Source: an uncultured Alphaproteobacteria bacterium | Lineage (GTDB): Bacteria > Pseudomonadota > Alphaproteobacteria > HIMB59 > GCA-002718135 | Direction of reading: 5' to 3' | NCBI GenBank assembly: GCA_902569865.1 | Contig: CACFVT010000009.1 | Coordinates: 1 to 37,823 of the forward strand | DNA: 37,823 nucleotides | Shown: in pieces, positions 1 through 8,865 of the stretch | Layout of the letters: every line of letters starts with the position of its first letter | Numbering within the stretch: position 1 is the stretch's first letter | Program-made: the position numbers and the translations under genes | The notes under the pieces: generated by a model | What the model was told of the DNA's origin: nothing | What the model saw: only the letters and a program-made list of their open reading frames with translations | The model's database searches: none

Positions 1-2
1 AA

Positions 3-434
3 GAAATAATTCAGGGTCAGGCAAAAGTTATTAATAGTGATTATATAAAAATTGATGACCAAATAATAATCCTTTATGGAATAGAGGCAATGGAAAGAAA
101 GCAAGTTTGCTATATAGATAATAAAATCTGGCCTTGTTACGATATAACTGTTCGTTTTCTAGAGAGCTTAGTTGATTTAGGTGAAACAAAATGTCAAATT
201 ATAAAAAAAAATAGAATGGGCAGATTGTTTGGAATTTGTGAAGTAATTAATATAAATATTGAACTTAATAGAGAGTTAGTAGAAAAAGGTTATGCTTTAG
301 CAAGAAGAAAACAAACTAAAGATTATGTACAATATGAAAAAATTGCAAAAAAAAATAAATTGGGCATATGGCAAAGTAAATTTATCAAACCCTGGGATTG
401 GAGAAAAAGATATAATGTTCCATCCGATCCGTAA
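3..434 (+). CDS. Staphylococcal nuclease (SNase/thermonuclease)-like domain protein, 5' end beyond window
   Basis: ORF 90..434 extends in frame to the window start (EIIQGQAKVINSDYIKIDDQIIILYGIEAMERK...), matching the SNase N-terminal pattern 'G.A.VIDGDTI.I....I.L.GIDA.E'; C-terminal part 'NRELVEKGYALARR...YEKIAKKNKLGIWQ' is SNase-like. Confidence 0.75.
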   Translation, partial: EIIQGQAKVINSDYIKIDDQIIILYGIEAMERKQVCYIDNKIWPCYDITVRFLESLVDLGETKCQIIKKNRMGRLFGICEVININIELNRELVEKGYALARRKQTKDYVQYEKIAKKNKLGIWQSKFIKPWDWRKRYNVPSDP

Positions 435-1389
435 TATATTTATTTATTTTATATTTATTTTATGTACATTTTATTCTTTAACAGCTTTATCTAATGAAGA
501 ATGTAAGTGGGTTGAAAAAGCGGAAATGCCAACTGCTAGATCTGAATTTAGTACGGTAGTTCATAATGATAAAGTCTATGTTTTAGGAGGAATAAGTAAA
601 ACAGAAGCAATAGCAAATTTTGAAGTTTTTGATCCTAAAACAAATAAATGGGAAATTCTTGAACCAATGATAGAGCCAAATCATCATGGATCTTTAGGGG
701 TAGTTAATGGAAAAATTTATTTAATAGGAGGTTTTGTTGATCTAACATGGAAACATGCAAATGGGATAATATATCAATACGATATTAAAAAAAATTTATG
801 GAAAAAGTATGATGATCTCTCAAGATTAAGAGTAGCTCACACAAGTGAAACTATTGATAATAAAATATATATATTTGGAGGTCATGGATATAAACCAAGT
901 CATGTACTATATTATATACCTGAAGAAAAAAAAATGAGAGAGTTAGAAACTAGGATGCCATCTCCAGCAGATCATATTGCCTCAATTATAAATACTAATG
1001 GAGATATTATAATTTTAGGAGGAAGATTTAGAACAGGTAATCTTAATATGATTAGAATTTACAATTTTAAAGAAAATAAATGGTTTGCTAATGAAGCATT
1101 ACCTTTGAAGACCAGTGGGCATATAGCAGAAATAGTAAAAGATAGAATTTATGTTGTAGGAGGAGAAAATTTAGATAATGATAAAACTTTTAAGGAAAAC
1201 TGGTATTATGATTTTAAAAAAAATAATTGGTATAGATCATTAGATCTTCCTTATGGTCTTCATGGTATGGGATCAGGTGTTATAAATAATGAATTATATA
1301 TTTTTGGAGGTGGAAAAAGTGCAGGCATGGAAACTTTTAACACTCTTCAGAACAAAACTTTAAAATTACAATGTAATGAAAAACTATAA
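415..1389 (+). CDS. Kelch-repeat beta-propeller protein, probably exported
   Basis: Internal ATG at 415 gives a signal-peptide-like N-terminus (MFHPIRNIFIYFIFILCTFYSLTALS); repeated kelch motifs (KVYVLGG, KIYLIGG, KIYIFGG, DIIILGG, RIYVVGG, ELYIFGG). Called ORF start 325 lies inside the SNase gene. Confidence 0.8.
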   Translation: MFHPIRNIFIYFIFILCTFYSLTALSNEECKWVEKAEMPTARSEFSTVVHNDKVYVLGGISKTEAIANFEVFDPKTNKWEILEPMIEPNHHGSLGVVNGKIYLIGGFVDLTWKHANGIIYQYDIKKNLWKKYDDLSRLRVAHTSETIDNKIYIFGGHGYKPSHVLYYIPEEKKMRELETRMPSPADHIASIINTNGDIIILGGRFRTGNLNMIRIYNFKENKWFANEALPLKTSGHIAEIVKDRIYVVGGENLDNDKTFKENWYYDFKKNNWYRSLDLPYGLHGMGSGVINNELYIFGGGKSAGMETFNTLQNKTLKLQCNEKL

Positions 1390-1809
1390 TCCTAATCCAT
1401 TAAATTTTGAATAAAAATTCTTAAACCAAGTTTCAATAGAATTAATTGTTTCGTTAGATGGCATTATTAATTTTTTTCTGGAATCAGCTTTACTAGATTC
1501 ACTTGTAACGTAGCCTTTTTGTACAGCATCATCAATATATTTAAATTCTGTTGTTATAGTTTTTTTACCATCAGTAGCTAAGTGAAGATTAATTGATTCA
1601 AGTAGTTCTTGTTTAGATAAATCTTTATTTTGATAATAATATTTCATTACAGTTAAAATAAAAAGCCAATGTAAGGGCGACTGCTGAAACCAATTAACTA
1701 TATCATCTCTTATTGTTTCTTTTGAAATAGAAGCTATACAAAAGTCCACTAAAAACTTATTCTTTTCAAGATTAACTATTGAGTCCATTGCAAATTGTAA
1801 AATTCTCAT
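1384..1809 (-). CDS. Possible MarR-like winged-helix protein
   Basis: 141 aa ORF; 'SKQELLESINLHLATDGKKTITTEFKYIDDAVQKGYVTSESSKADSRKKLIMPSNETINSIETWF' resembles a wHTH wing followed by a MarR-like 'D.R.K...PS....' segment. Confidence 0.5.
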   Translation of the reverse strand: MRILQFAMDSIVNLEKNKFLVDFCIASISKETIRDDIVNWFQQSPLHWLFILTVMKYYYQNKDLSKQELLESINLHLATDGKKTITTEFKYIDDAVQKGYVTSESSKADSRKKLIMPSNETINSIETWFKNFYSKFNGLGL

Positions 1810-2094
1810 ATAATTTACTACTAAAATTTATACAAAAAAAGAGTTATTAAATAAATATATTAACAAAATTTAATATAAAAAATTACTAGTATTTATATAA
1901 TTTATGTTAAAAAAGCATAATTTTTATAAAAAAGATAAGAAAATAAATAAATTTGTTTCAATTTATTTCTGATAAATTAGCTGATGTTCCCTCAGATGGT
2001 TTTCCGCTAAACATTCTGAAATTACGTTGTCAAATACTACATTGCCAAACAACAAAATTACTTAGCCAATATTTGTCATTTTAAATTTATAAAT

Positions 2095-3450
2095 TTAACA
2101 ATCTAAAGTATTATCTCTTTCCCACTGAGTAATTAGATTAGATTTATTTGATTTTGATTTTCTGAAGCCAATTTTCTTTTCTTTAGATGAATTATACTTT
2201 TTAATTTCTCTATTTTTAAGGGTTATGTATGAATTAATAACATCTTTTCCAAATGCAGACTTCAGCACTTTACTTTTATTTAAATTGTTTAAAGCTTGAT
2301 TTAAACTTAAGGGTAATTTTTTTGCTCCCTTAACTTTATGTGCATCTTCATACATATTTACATTAATAGGTTTACCTGGATTTCTTTTTTTATCTAAGCC
2401 ATCTAATCCTGCAGCAATAATACCAGCTTGTAATAAATAAGGATTAGTTGCGCCATCCATTAATCGTAATTCAAATCTTCCAGAGCCTGGCACACGTATC
2501 ATGTGTGTTCTGTTATTACCAGAATAGGTAATTGTATTAGGAGACCATGTAGCACCTGAATCGGTAACTGGTGCATTAATTCTTTTATAACTATTGATAG
2601 TTGGATTAAACCAAGCAGTTAAAGCTTCAGCCGAGTTCATAATTCCACCCATAAAATGGTATGCAGTTTTTGATAAACCTAATTTATCTTTTTTATCTAA
2701 AAATAAATTTTTACCTTTTTTATTCCAGATTGATAGATGCGCATGACAACCATTTCCAGTTTTATCTATAAAGGGTTTTGGCATAAAGGTAGCTCTTAAA
2801 CCTACTTTTTCCGCTAAAGCTCTAACCATAAATTTAAAAAAAACATGACGGTCAGCTGTTTGTAAACAATCTGAAAAATCCCAATTCATTTCAAATTGTC
2901 CATTTGCATCTTCATGATCATTTTGATATGGTCCCCAACCAAGCATGATCATAGAGTCACATATTCCTCTAATTAAATCATACTGACGCATCAACGCAGA
3001 TTGATCATAGCAAGGTTTATCTGCAATATCTTTTTGATCTGCAATAGAATCACCACTTGGAGAAATTAAAAAATATTCGCATTCAACACCACTTTTTAAG
3101 TGCATATTTTTTTTTGCTAATTTATTAATTTGATTGCGTAACATAACACGAGGAGAAGCATCTACTGGTTTACCATCCATCCATAAATCTGCTGCTAACC
3201 AACCTACATCCATTTGCCATGGGAGTTGTATAAAACTATTTGGATCAGGTATTGCGGCCATATCTGGGTCAGATGGAGACATATCTAAGTACGTAGAAAA
3301 ACCAGCAAATCCTGCACCTTCTTTTTGCATTTCTTTTATAGATCGAGCAGGAACTAATTTAGATCTAAGTACTCCAAAAAAATCTACATAACTTATTAAA
3401 AAGTATTTTATTTTTTTCTTTTTTGCGATCTCCGCTAGATTTATAGCCAT
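2095..3450 (-). CDS. Glutamine synthetase type III / GlnT-like (gamma-glutamyl ligase family)
   Basis: GS fold motifs: VDFFGVLRSK, ECEYFLISPSGD, ANGQFEMNWDFSDCLQTADRHVFFK, FMPKPFIDKTGNGCHAHLSIW, NRTHMIRVPGSGRFELRLMDGATNPYL. Confidence 0.85.
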   Translation of the reverse strand: MAINLAEIAKKKKIKYFLISYVDFFGVLRSKLVPARSIKEMQKEGAGFAGFSTYLDMSPSDPDMAAIPDPNSFIQLPWQMDVGWLAADLWMDGKPVDASPRVMLRNQINKLAKKNMHLKSGVECEYFLISPSGDSIADQKDIADKPCYDQSALMRQYDLIRGICDSMIMLGWGPYQNDHEDANGQFEMNWDFSDCLQTADRHVFFKFMVRALAEKVGLRATFMPKPFIDKTGNGCHAHLSIWNKKGKNLFLDKKDKLGLSKTAYHFMGGIMNSAEALTAWFNPTINSYKRINAPVTDSGATWSPNTITYSGNNRTHMIRVPGSGRFELRLMDGATNPYLLQAGIIAAGLDGLDKKRNPGKPINVNMYEDAHKVKGAKKLPLSLNQALNNLNKSKVLKSAFGKDVINSYITLKNREIKKYNSSKEKKIGFRKSKSNKSNLITQWERDNTLDC

Positions 3451-3568
3451 TTTATCTCCTTCAATATTTAAATAACAGATTATTAAACCTCAAATAATAA
3501 TTAATAAATACATTTTTTATAAAACATTTAATAACTAATCAACAATACTTTTTACTATAAATATCCAA

Positions 3569-4414
3569 ATGAAAGCAATTACATTAAATCTTATAGCATG
3601 GGGAACACTACCCATAATGGACGGTATGGCAAAATATTTAAGTACTGAGATGCATTTTGTAGAAGTTGTATGGGCAAGATATTTTTTTATGGTTGCAATG
3701 AGTCTTCCAATCACATTTTTCTTTTTTAGAAAATATCTTACGTGGCCACATAATTTTTTACTTCAAATGTCTAGAAGTATTTTTTTATTTTTATCAACTA
3801 TTTGTTTTTTTTATGCCATTTCTGTTATTTCTTTAGCAAAATCTCTTACCTTGGCTTTTGTTGCTCCAATCTTTGTTACTATTTTATCTGCTTTGTTATT
3901 AAAAGAAAAAGTTGGGATTCATCGATGGGGAGCAGTATTTGTAGGATTTATTGGAGCACTTATTATTATTCAACCAGGTATTATCAAAATTAACCTAGCA
4001 TCAATAGCCAGTCTTGGAGCGGGAATATCCTATGCATTTTATGTAATTTCAACTAGAAAACTTTCATCTTTTGATAACCCCTATCTAACATTAATATTTA
4101 CTGGTGTATTTGGCGCTATTATAATTAGTGTTATTGTTCCATATTTTTGGACAACTCCAACTATTAATCAATGGCTTTTAATGATTGGTTTAGCAGCTGT
4201 TGGAATGTTTGCTCATTTTTGCTTAATCTTATCATTAAACTATGCTGAAGCATCTAAGCTTGCGCCTTTAGCTTATTTTGAAATAGTTAATAATATTTTA
4301 ATCGGTTATTATTTCTTTGGCGACTTTCCAAACAAATGGTTATGGTTAGGTTTATTTTTTATTGTATCAAGTGGAATTTATATTTCAATAAGAGAAGTAA
4401 AAAAATTAAATTAA
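3569..4414 (+). CDS. EamA/DMT-family transporter
   Basis: About 10 hydrophobic helices; 'LAKSLTLAFVAPIFVTILSALLLKEKVGIHRWGAVFVGFIGALIIIQPG' EamA signature. Confidence 0.85.
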   Translation: MKAITLNLIAWGTLPIMDGMAKYLSTEMHFVEVVWARYFFMVAMSLPITFFFFRKYLTWPHNFLLQMSRSIFLFLSTICFFYAISVISLAKSLTLAFVAPIFVTILSALLLKEKVGIHRWGAVFVGFIGALIIIQPGIIKINLASIASLGAGISYAFYVISTRKLSSFDNPYLTLIFTGVFGAIIISVIVPYFWTTPTINQWLLMIGLAAVGMFAHFCLILSLNYAEASKLAPLAYFEIVNNILIGYYFFGDFPNKWLWLGLFFIVSSGIYISIREVKKLN

Positions 4415-4421
4415 TAAAATA

Positions 4422-5300
4422 ATGAATTTAACAGATAAACAAAAAGGAATTTTTCTATCTTTATTTGGTGTGCTAATTATTACTCCAGATTCTTTATTTA
4501 TACGTCTAATCAATATTCCGTCTTGGGAGTTACTTTTCTATAGAGGATTAATCCCTTACTTTTGTTTATTTATTTTCTTACTCCTTTATTATAAAAAAAA
4601 TTTTCTTCATGCTTTATTAATAACAGGTCTGCCTGGCTTATTATATGCTGCCTTAATTGCATTAGGTAACACTGCATTTGTACTATCCATTCAAAATACA
4701 AATGTTGCAAATACACTAATCATGATTGCATTAACTCCTTTTGCAACTGCCATACTTAGCTCAATTTTTATCAAAGAACACCCCAGTAAAAGAATGTGGT
4801 TAACAATTATTGCTTGTTTTGGGACTATATTATTTATTTTTTACGAGTCTTATCAAGGGGGTCGTCTTTTTGGAGATTTTTTTGGATTGCTAACAGCAAT
4901 TTTTATGGGTGGTGGTGCTGTTGTGATTCGCTATAGTAAGTCATTTGACTTTCTTCCTTCACTTTTAATATCAAAATTATTCACTATTTTAATAGCGTTT
5001 ACATTTATTGACTCATTTCCTGAATCACTTTTAGTTAATTCATATCAATTATTCTTTATTATTATAATGGGCTTATTTCTACTCATCCCATTAGCATGTA
5101 TAACTATTGCCCCAAGATATATTCCAGCATATGAAGTTCAAATATTTTTTATTCTAGAGACTATTCTTGGCCCGATTTGGGTCTGGCTAGTTATTCATGA
5201 ACAACCATCATCAAAAACAATTATTGGAGGAATAATCATCATTTTGATTATTTTTACCCACACTATTTTTGAACTTCGGGAAAATAAAACAATTGAGTAA
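4422..5300 (+). CDS. EamA/DMT-family transporter (second, tandem)
   Basis: About 10 hydrophobic segments; 'NTNVANTLIMIALTPFATAILSSIFIKEHPSKRMWLTIIACFGTILFIF' EamA pattern; 7-bp gap to previous gene. Confidence 0.82.
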   Translation: MNLTDKQKGIFLSLFGVLIITPDSLFIRLINIPSWELLFYRGLIPYFCLFIFLLLYYKKNFLHALLITGLPGLLYAALIALGNTAFVLSIQNTNVANTLIMIALTPFATAILSSIFIKEHPSKRMWLTIIACFGTILFIFYESYQGGRLFGDFFGLLTAIFMGGGAVVIRYSKSFDFLPSLLISKLFTILIAFTFIDSFPESLLVNSYQLFFIIIMGLFLLIPLACITIAPRYIPAYEVQIFFILETILGPIWVWLVIHEQPSSKTIIGGIIIILIIFTHTIFELRENKTIE

Positions 5301-5544
5301 AATAGAAATAAAATTTATTATTCCACAAAAAACTGATCCAAATAAAATAAAAGAAAGAGTAAGAATAAAGTTACCACTATCTATTTTATTAAAAAAATGG
5401 TGTTTCTAAAGTCTGGTCTATAAGGCATAAAAAACACAAAACCATTAAGCCAGTCAAAAAACCTCTTTTATAAAATTTAATCTACTTTTCTTTAATTAAT
5501 TTTATATTTATTTAGTTATATTACACGAAATTATATTTAAATCA

Positions 5545-6561
5545 TTATTCTAACAGATCATTAACTGCTTGATCTAAAGCAGTTTCAAAACCTTTATCAT
5601 TGCCTGGATTAGCAACACAATGCCCCCAGACCGAGTTGTAAGTTCTCAATTCAGCGTTTTTAATATGCTTTGTTTCAAATTCATTATCTTCAGGTGGAAA
5701 ATATAAATCATTACTGCATGGTATAATAATAGTTTTTGCTTTTATATTTTTTAAAGCCTCTATAAAATTACCATTATATTGTTTTCCAATAGAGATATCT
5801 CCTTTTTGCCATGTTAAAAGTTTTGTTAAAAGATTATTTGCATCCCAATTTTTGACGTGATCATTTTCCCAATCAACTAATAATTCTTCCACATTTTGAT
5901 AACCTAAATTTTTATATTTTTGTTCTCTAAAGAATGTTTGTGAAAAAGCCCAGCCTGCATATACTCTACCAAAGGCTTTTAGTCCTCTAACTGGAGGTGA
6001 TGTATAATCACCATTATTCCAGGCAGGATCAGCACAAAGAGCAGCTTTTACACCTTCTAAAAAAACAAAATTATGCTCCGATGTTTTAGCTGAAGCACAA
6101 AAAGGTAAAATAGCATTCACCATATCTGGGTATTGAGCAGCCCATTGATAGGATTGACAGCCTGCCATTGACCATCCAGCAACTAAAGCAATTTTGCTAA
6201 TTTTGAGATGTTCTGTTAATAATTTATATTGGCAAGCAATATTATCAAATAAAGATATTGTTGGAAATTTGGATCCTTTTTGATCTATTTCTGCATTGCT
6301 AGGAGATGTGGATAAACCATTACCAAATAAGTTTACGGATATAATAAAATGCTTTTCTGGATTTATAGCTCTATTAGTCCCAAAGAAACCTTCGTTTCTA
6401 TTATGAGTACCAGTATAAAAAGTAGGTAAAATAATTACATTACTTTTATCTGAATTTAATGAACCGTATGTTTTATATGCAAGTTTAGCTGAAAGTAAAA
6501 TTTCACCTGATAAAAGCTCTACATTGCCAAGGTTATAAATTTCATAGTCAATATTATTCAT
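5545..6561 (-). CDS. Alpha/beta hydrolase, MetX (homoserine O-acetyltransferase)-like
   Basis: 'YKTYGSLNSDKSNVIILPTFYTGTHNR', 'GNGLSTSPSN', nucleophile elbow 'VAGWSMAGCQSYQWAAQYPDMV' typical of the MetX-like subfamily. Confidence 0.75.
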   Translation of the reverse strand: MNNIDYEIYNLGNVELLSGEILLSAKLAYKTYGSLNSDKSNVIILPTFYTGTHNRNEGFFGTNRAINPEKHFIISVNLFGNGLSTSPSNAEIDQKGSKFPTISLFDNIACQYKLLTEHLKISKIALVAGWSMAGCQSYQWAAQYPDMVNAILPFCASAKTSEHNFVFLEGVKAALCADPAWNNGDYTSPPVRGLKAFGRVYAGWAFSQTFFREQKYKNLGYQNVEELLVDWENDHVKNWDANNLLTKLLTWQKGDISIGKQYNGNFIEALKNIKAKTIIIPCSNDLYFPPEDNEFETKHIKNAELRTYNSVWGHCVANPGNDKGFETALDQAVNDLLE

Positions 6562-6591
6562 TTTAATAAAATATAATCTAGTTTATATGTT

Positions 6592-8007
6592 TTAATATAA
6601 CCTTAGATATTCTTTGACTTCCCAATCTGTAACAGCTTGATGATATCTTTCCCATTCATCATTTTTATATTGAACATAGGAATTTAACATCACTTTACCC
6701 ATTACTTTTTCTGCAATTTTATTTTTTTGCAAAGCTTCAGTAGCTTGAAGTAAATTTCTTGGAAGACGTCTTATGCCAAGCTTTTTCATATCTTCAGCTT
6801 TTAAAGCGTAGAGATCAAAATCAGAGGGTTTTCCAGGATCAGTTTTATTTTGAATACCATCTATTGCAGCTGATATAGTCATACCAAGTGCTAAGTAAAC
6901 ATTCATTGTTAAATCAGCCGCACGATTTTCTATACAGTATCTATTTTGAGGTAATCGAAATTGTGCTGAGCGATTATTATGACCATACGTAATATTAGTT
7001 GGTGCCCACGTATGAACTCCACCCTCAAAACCACCTACAGTCGGTACTAACCCATTATATGAATTTACTGTTGGACAAGTAATTGCAGTGATAGCTTCTG
7101 AATGTTCAAGCAATCCACCAACTGCATGCATTGCATCTTGTGACCATTTATCACGATCTTTAAAAACATTTGTATTTTTCTTTATGTCATTAAGTGAAAA
7201 ATTTATATGCCCTCCTGACCGCCAATCACCTATAGTTGGTTTTGGCATGAAGGTGACAAACATATCATGTTTTTTCGCCACTTCTTTTAAAAGTATTTTT
7301 AAAAATACCAATCTATCTGCCATTTGTAGAAGATCAGTATAATGAAAATCTAATTCAAATTGAGAATAAGCACCTTCAGCAACAACATCGTGTAAGTCCC
7401 ATCCTAACTCACCTAAAATATCCATCATTTCTTTTAAAAAATGCATTGAATCTAAAGAATATTCAACATCATAGCCAAATGCTTGTCTTCTTGGTTGAAT
7501 GCCATGAGGGGGATCATTATCTATTGCCTTAACAGGCTCACCTTTTTCGTTGTATTTCATAACAATGAATTCAGGCTCTATGCCTGCAAAACCTTGATAC
7601 CCTTGTTCTTGTTTTTCTTGAATAATTTTTTTAAGAGCTTGTCTTGGACAAACATTGTAGGGAGCACCTTCCCAAAACAAATCAGCAAATATTATAGCTG
7701 TTGTTTTATCCCATGGACAAACATATACAGCATTAAGATCAGGAAGCATTATTTGATCAGGATCAGCTGGTGTTAATTCAGGTACAAAAGATACTGAATG
7801 AACTGCAAATTGGGGACCTTTACCCATACATAAAGCTTCAAAATCACTCATAGGAACAGGTTTTGTTTTTGGGATCCCGTGCATATCAATCCAGCTCGAT
7901 AAAACATATTTAACTCCTGCATCTTCAAGTCTTTTTTTGGCTGATGATATTTCAGGTTTATTTCTTTCTATAGCCTCACTTAAGCTTTCATAATAAATTT
8001 TGCTCAT
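6592..8007 (-). CDS. Glutamine synthetase family protein (GlnT/GSIII-like), second divergent paralog
   Basis: 'GVKYVLSSWIDMHGIPKTKPVPM', 'GIEPEFIVMKYNEKGEP', 'AEGAYSQFELDFHYTDLLQMADRLVFLK', 'TFMPKPTIGDWRSGGHINFSL', 'NNRSAQFRLPQNRYCIENRAADLTMNVYLA'. Confidence 0.83.
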   Translation of the reverse strand: MSKIYYESLSEAIERNKPEISSAKKRLEDAGVKYVLSSWIDMHGIPKTKPVPMSDFEALCMGKGPQFAVHSVSFVPELTPADPDQIMLPDLNAVYVCPWDKTTAIIFADLFWEGAPYNVCPRQALKKIIQEKQEQGYQGFAGIEPEFIVMKYNEKGEPVKAIDNDPPHGIQPRRQAFGYDVEYSLDSMHFLKEMMDILGELGWDLHDVVAEGAYSQFELDFHYTDLLQMADRLVFLKILLKEVAKKHDMFVTFMPKPTIGDWRSGGHINFSLNDIKKNTNVFKDRDKWSQDAMHAVGGLLEHSEAITAITCPTVNSYNGLVPTVGGFEGGVHTWAPTNITYGHNNRSAQFRLPQNRYCIENRAADLTMNVYLALGMTISAAIDGIQNKTDPGKPSDFDLYALKAEDMKKLGIRRLPRNLLQATEALQKNKIAEKVMGKVMLNSYVQYKNDEWERYHQAVTDWEVKEYLRLY

Positions 8008-8030
8008 TAGTTATCCTTACTATAATTTTT

Positions 8031-8429
8031 TTATTCTATACCCATATCTTCAGGATCAATCCCTGGCACATGCGTAAGTCCAGCTTTCTTTTTCCAATCA
8101 TGGGGATAGGCTGCATAGAAAATCACACATATTTCATCACATTCATATGCAATATGATTGTCTTTTGGTATATATAAAACATCCCCTGGATTACAGACAT
8201 ATGATTCTCCATCACAAGTAAGTCTGAATGAACCTTTCATACAATATATAATTTCATCACATGTCAAATCCCATGGCACTGATATTTTGTTTAGAAAATT
8301 TAAACCTCCACACATGGTGTCACTGACTTTTGAGGTTACAAAGGGCTTAATATAAGTTTGACCCGGCTCAAGTGTATGTAATCGGTGTTCTATATCTGAA
8401 AATTTGTATAATTGAGGTTTGTTACCCAT
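8031..8429 (-). CDS. Cupin-domain protein (EutQ-like)
   Basis: 132 aa; 'DEIIYCMKGSFRLTCDGESYVCNPGDVLYIPKDNHIAYECDE' cupin motifs. Confidence 0.75.
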   Translation of the reverse strand: MGNKPQLYKFSDIEHRLHTLEPGQTYIKPFVTSKVSDTMCGGLNFLNKISVPWDLTCDEIIYCMKGSFRLTCDGESYVCNPGDVLYIPKDNHIAYECDEICVIFYAAYPHDWKKKAGLTHVPGIDPEDMGIE

Positions 8430-8442
8430 AATCTACCTTTCT

Positions 8443-8865
8443 TTATGATGTTTGTATTTTTTCGTTTAGTTCTACTTTGTAACCATCCGGATCTTCACAA
8501 AATGCTATTACTCTAGTTCCGTGCTTCATTGGTCCTGGCGGTCTTGTAATTTTTATTCCTGCTGCTGATAAACTTTCACAGGCTTTATATACATCTGGTG
8601 TTTCAACACAAATGTGCCCCCAACCATTACCCTTTTCATAAGGTTCTGCTTGATCCCAATTATAAGTTAATTCTAGAGTTGGGTATTCTGTTTCTGGACC
8701 ATAACCAATAAAAGTATTTGTAAATTTTCCGTCTGGATAATCGGTTTTACGTAAAACTTTCATGCCTAATATGTCACAATAAAATTTTAATGATAATTCA
8801 AGATTTTGAACACGCATCATAGTATGTGCTAGTCTAAAACCAGAGGAAATTTCATTATCTGTCAT
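8443..8865 (-). CDS. Glyoxalase I (lactoylglutathione lyase)-like VOC protein
   Basis: 'RLAHTMMRVQNLELSLKFYCDILGMKVLRKTDYPDGKFTNTFIGYG', 'GWGHICVETPDVYKACESL', 'FCEDPDGYKVEL'. Confidence 0.85.
   Translation of the reverse strand: MTDNEISSGFRLAHTMMRVQNLELSLKFYCDILGMKVLRKTDYPDGKFTNTFIGYGPETEYPTLELTYNWDQAEPYEKGNGWGHICVETPDVYKACESLSAAGIKITRPPGPMKHGTRVIAFCEDPDGYKVELNEKIQTS

Noticed and set aside
325-414. N-terminal 30-aa extension of the kelch ORF (start 325)
   Set aside because: Overlaps the SNase gene and hides a clean signal peptide starting at ATG 415.
3134-3391. Plus-strand ORF antisense to the first GS-like gene
   Set aside because: Lies wholly inside a strongly supported minus-strand CDS; no recognisable domain; likely codon-bias shadow.
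3802-3993. 63-aa ORF in an alternate frame of the EamA transporter
   Set aside because: Low-complexity Cys/Phe/Tyr-rich translation of a TM-coding stretch; the overlapping CDS is convincing.
7088-7776. Two plus-strand ORFs (7088-7342, 7483-7776) antisense to the second GS-like gene
   Set aside because: Fully antisense to a conserved CDS with clear motifs; no homology recognisable.
8158-8355. 65-aa ORF antisense to the cupin gene
   Set aside because: Antisense shadow ORF, no motif or ribosome site.
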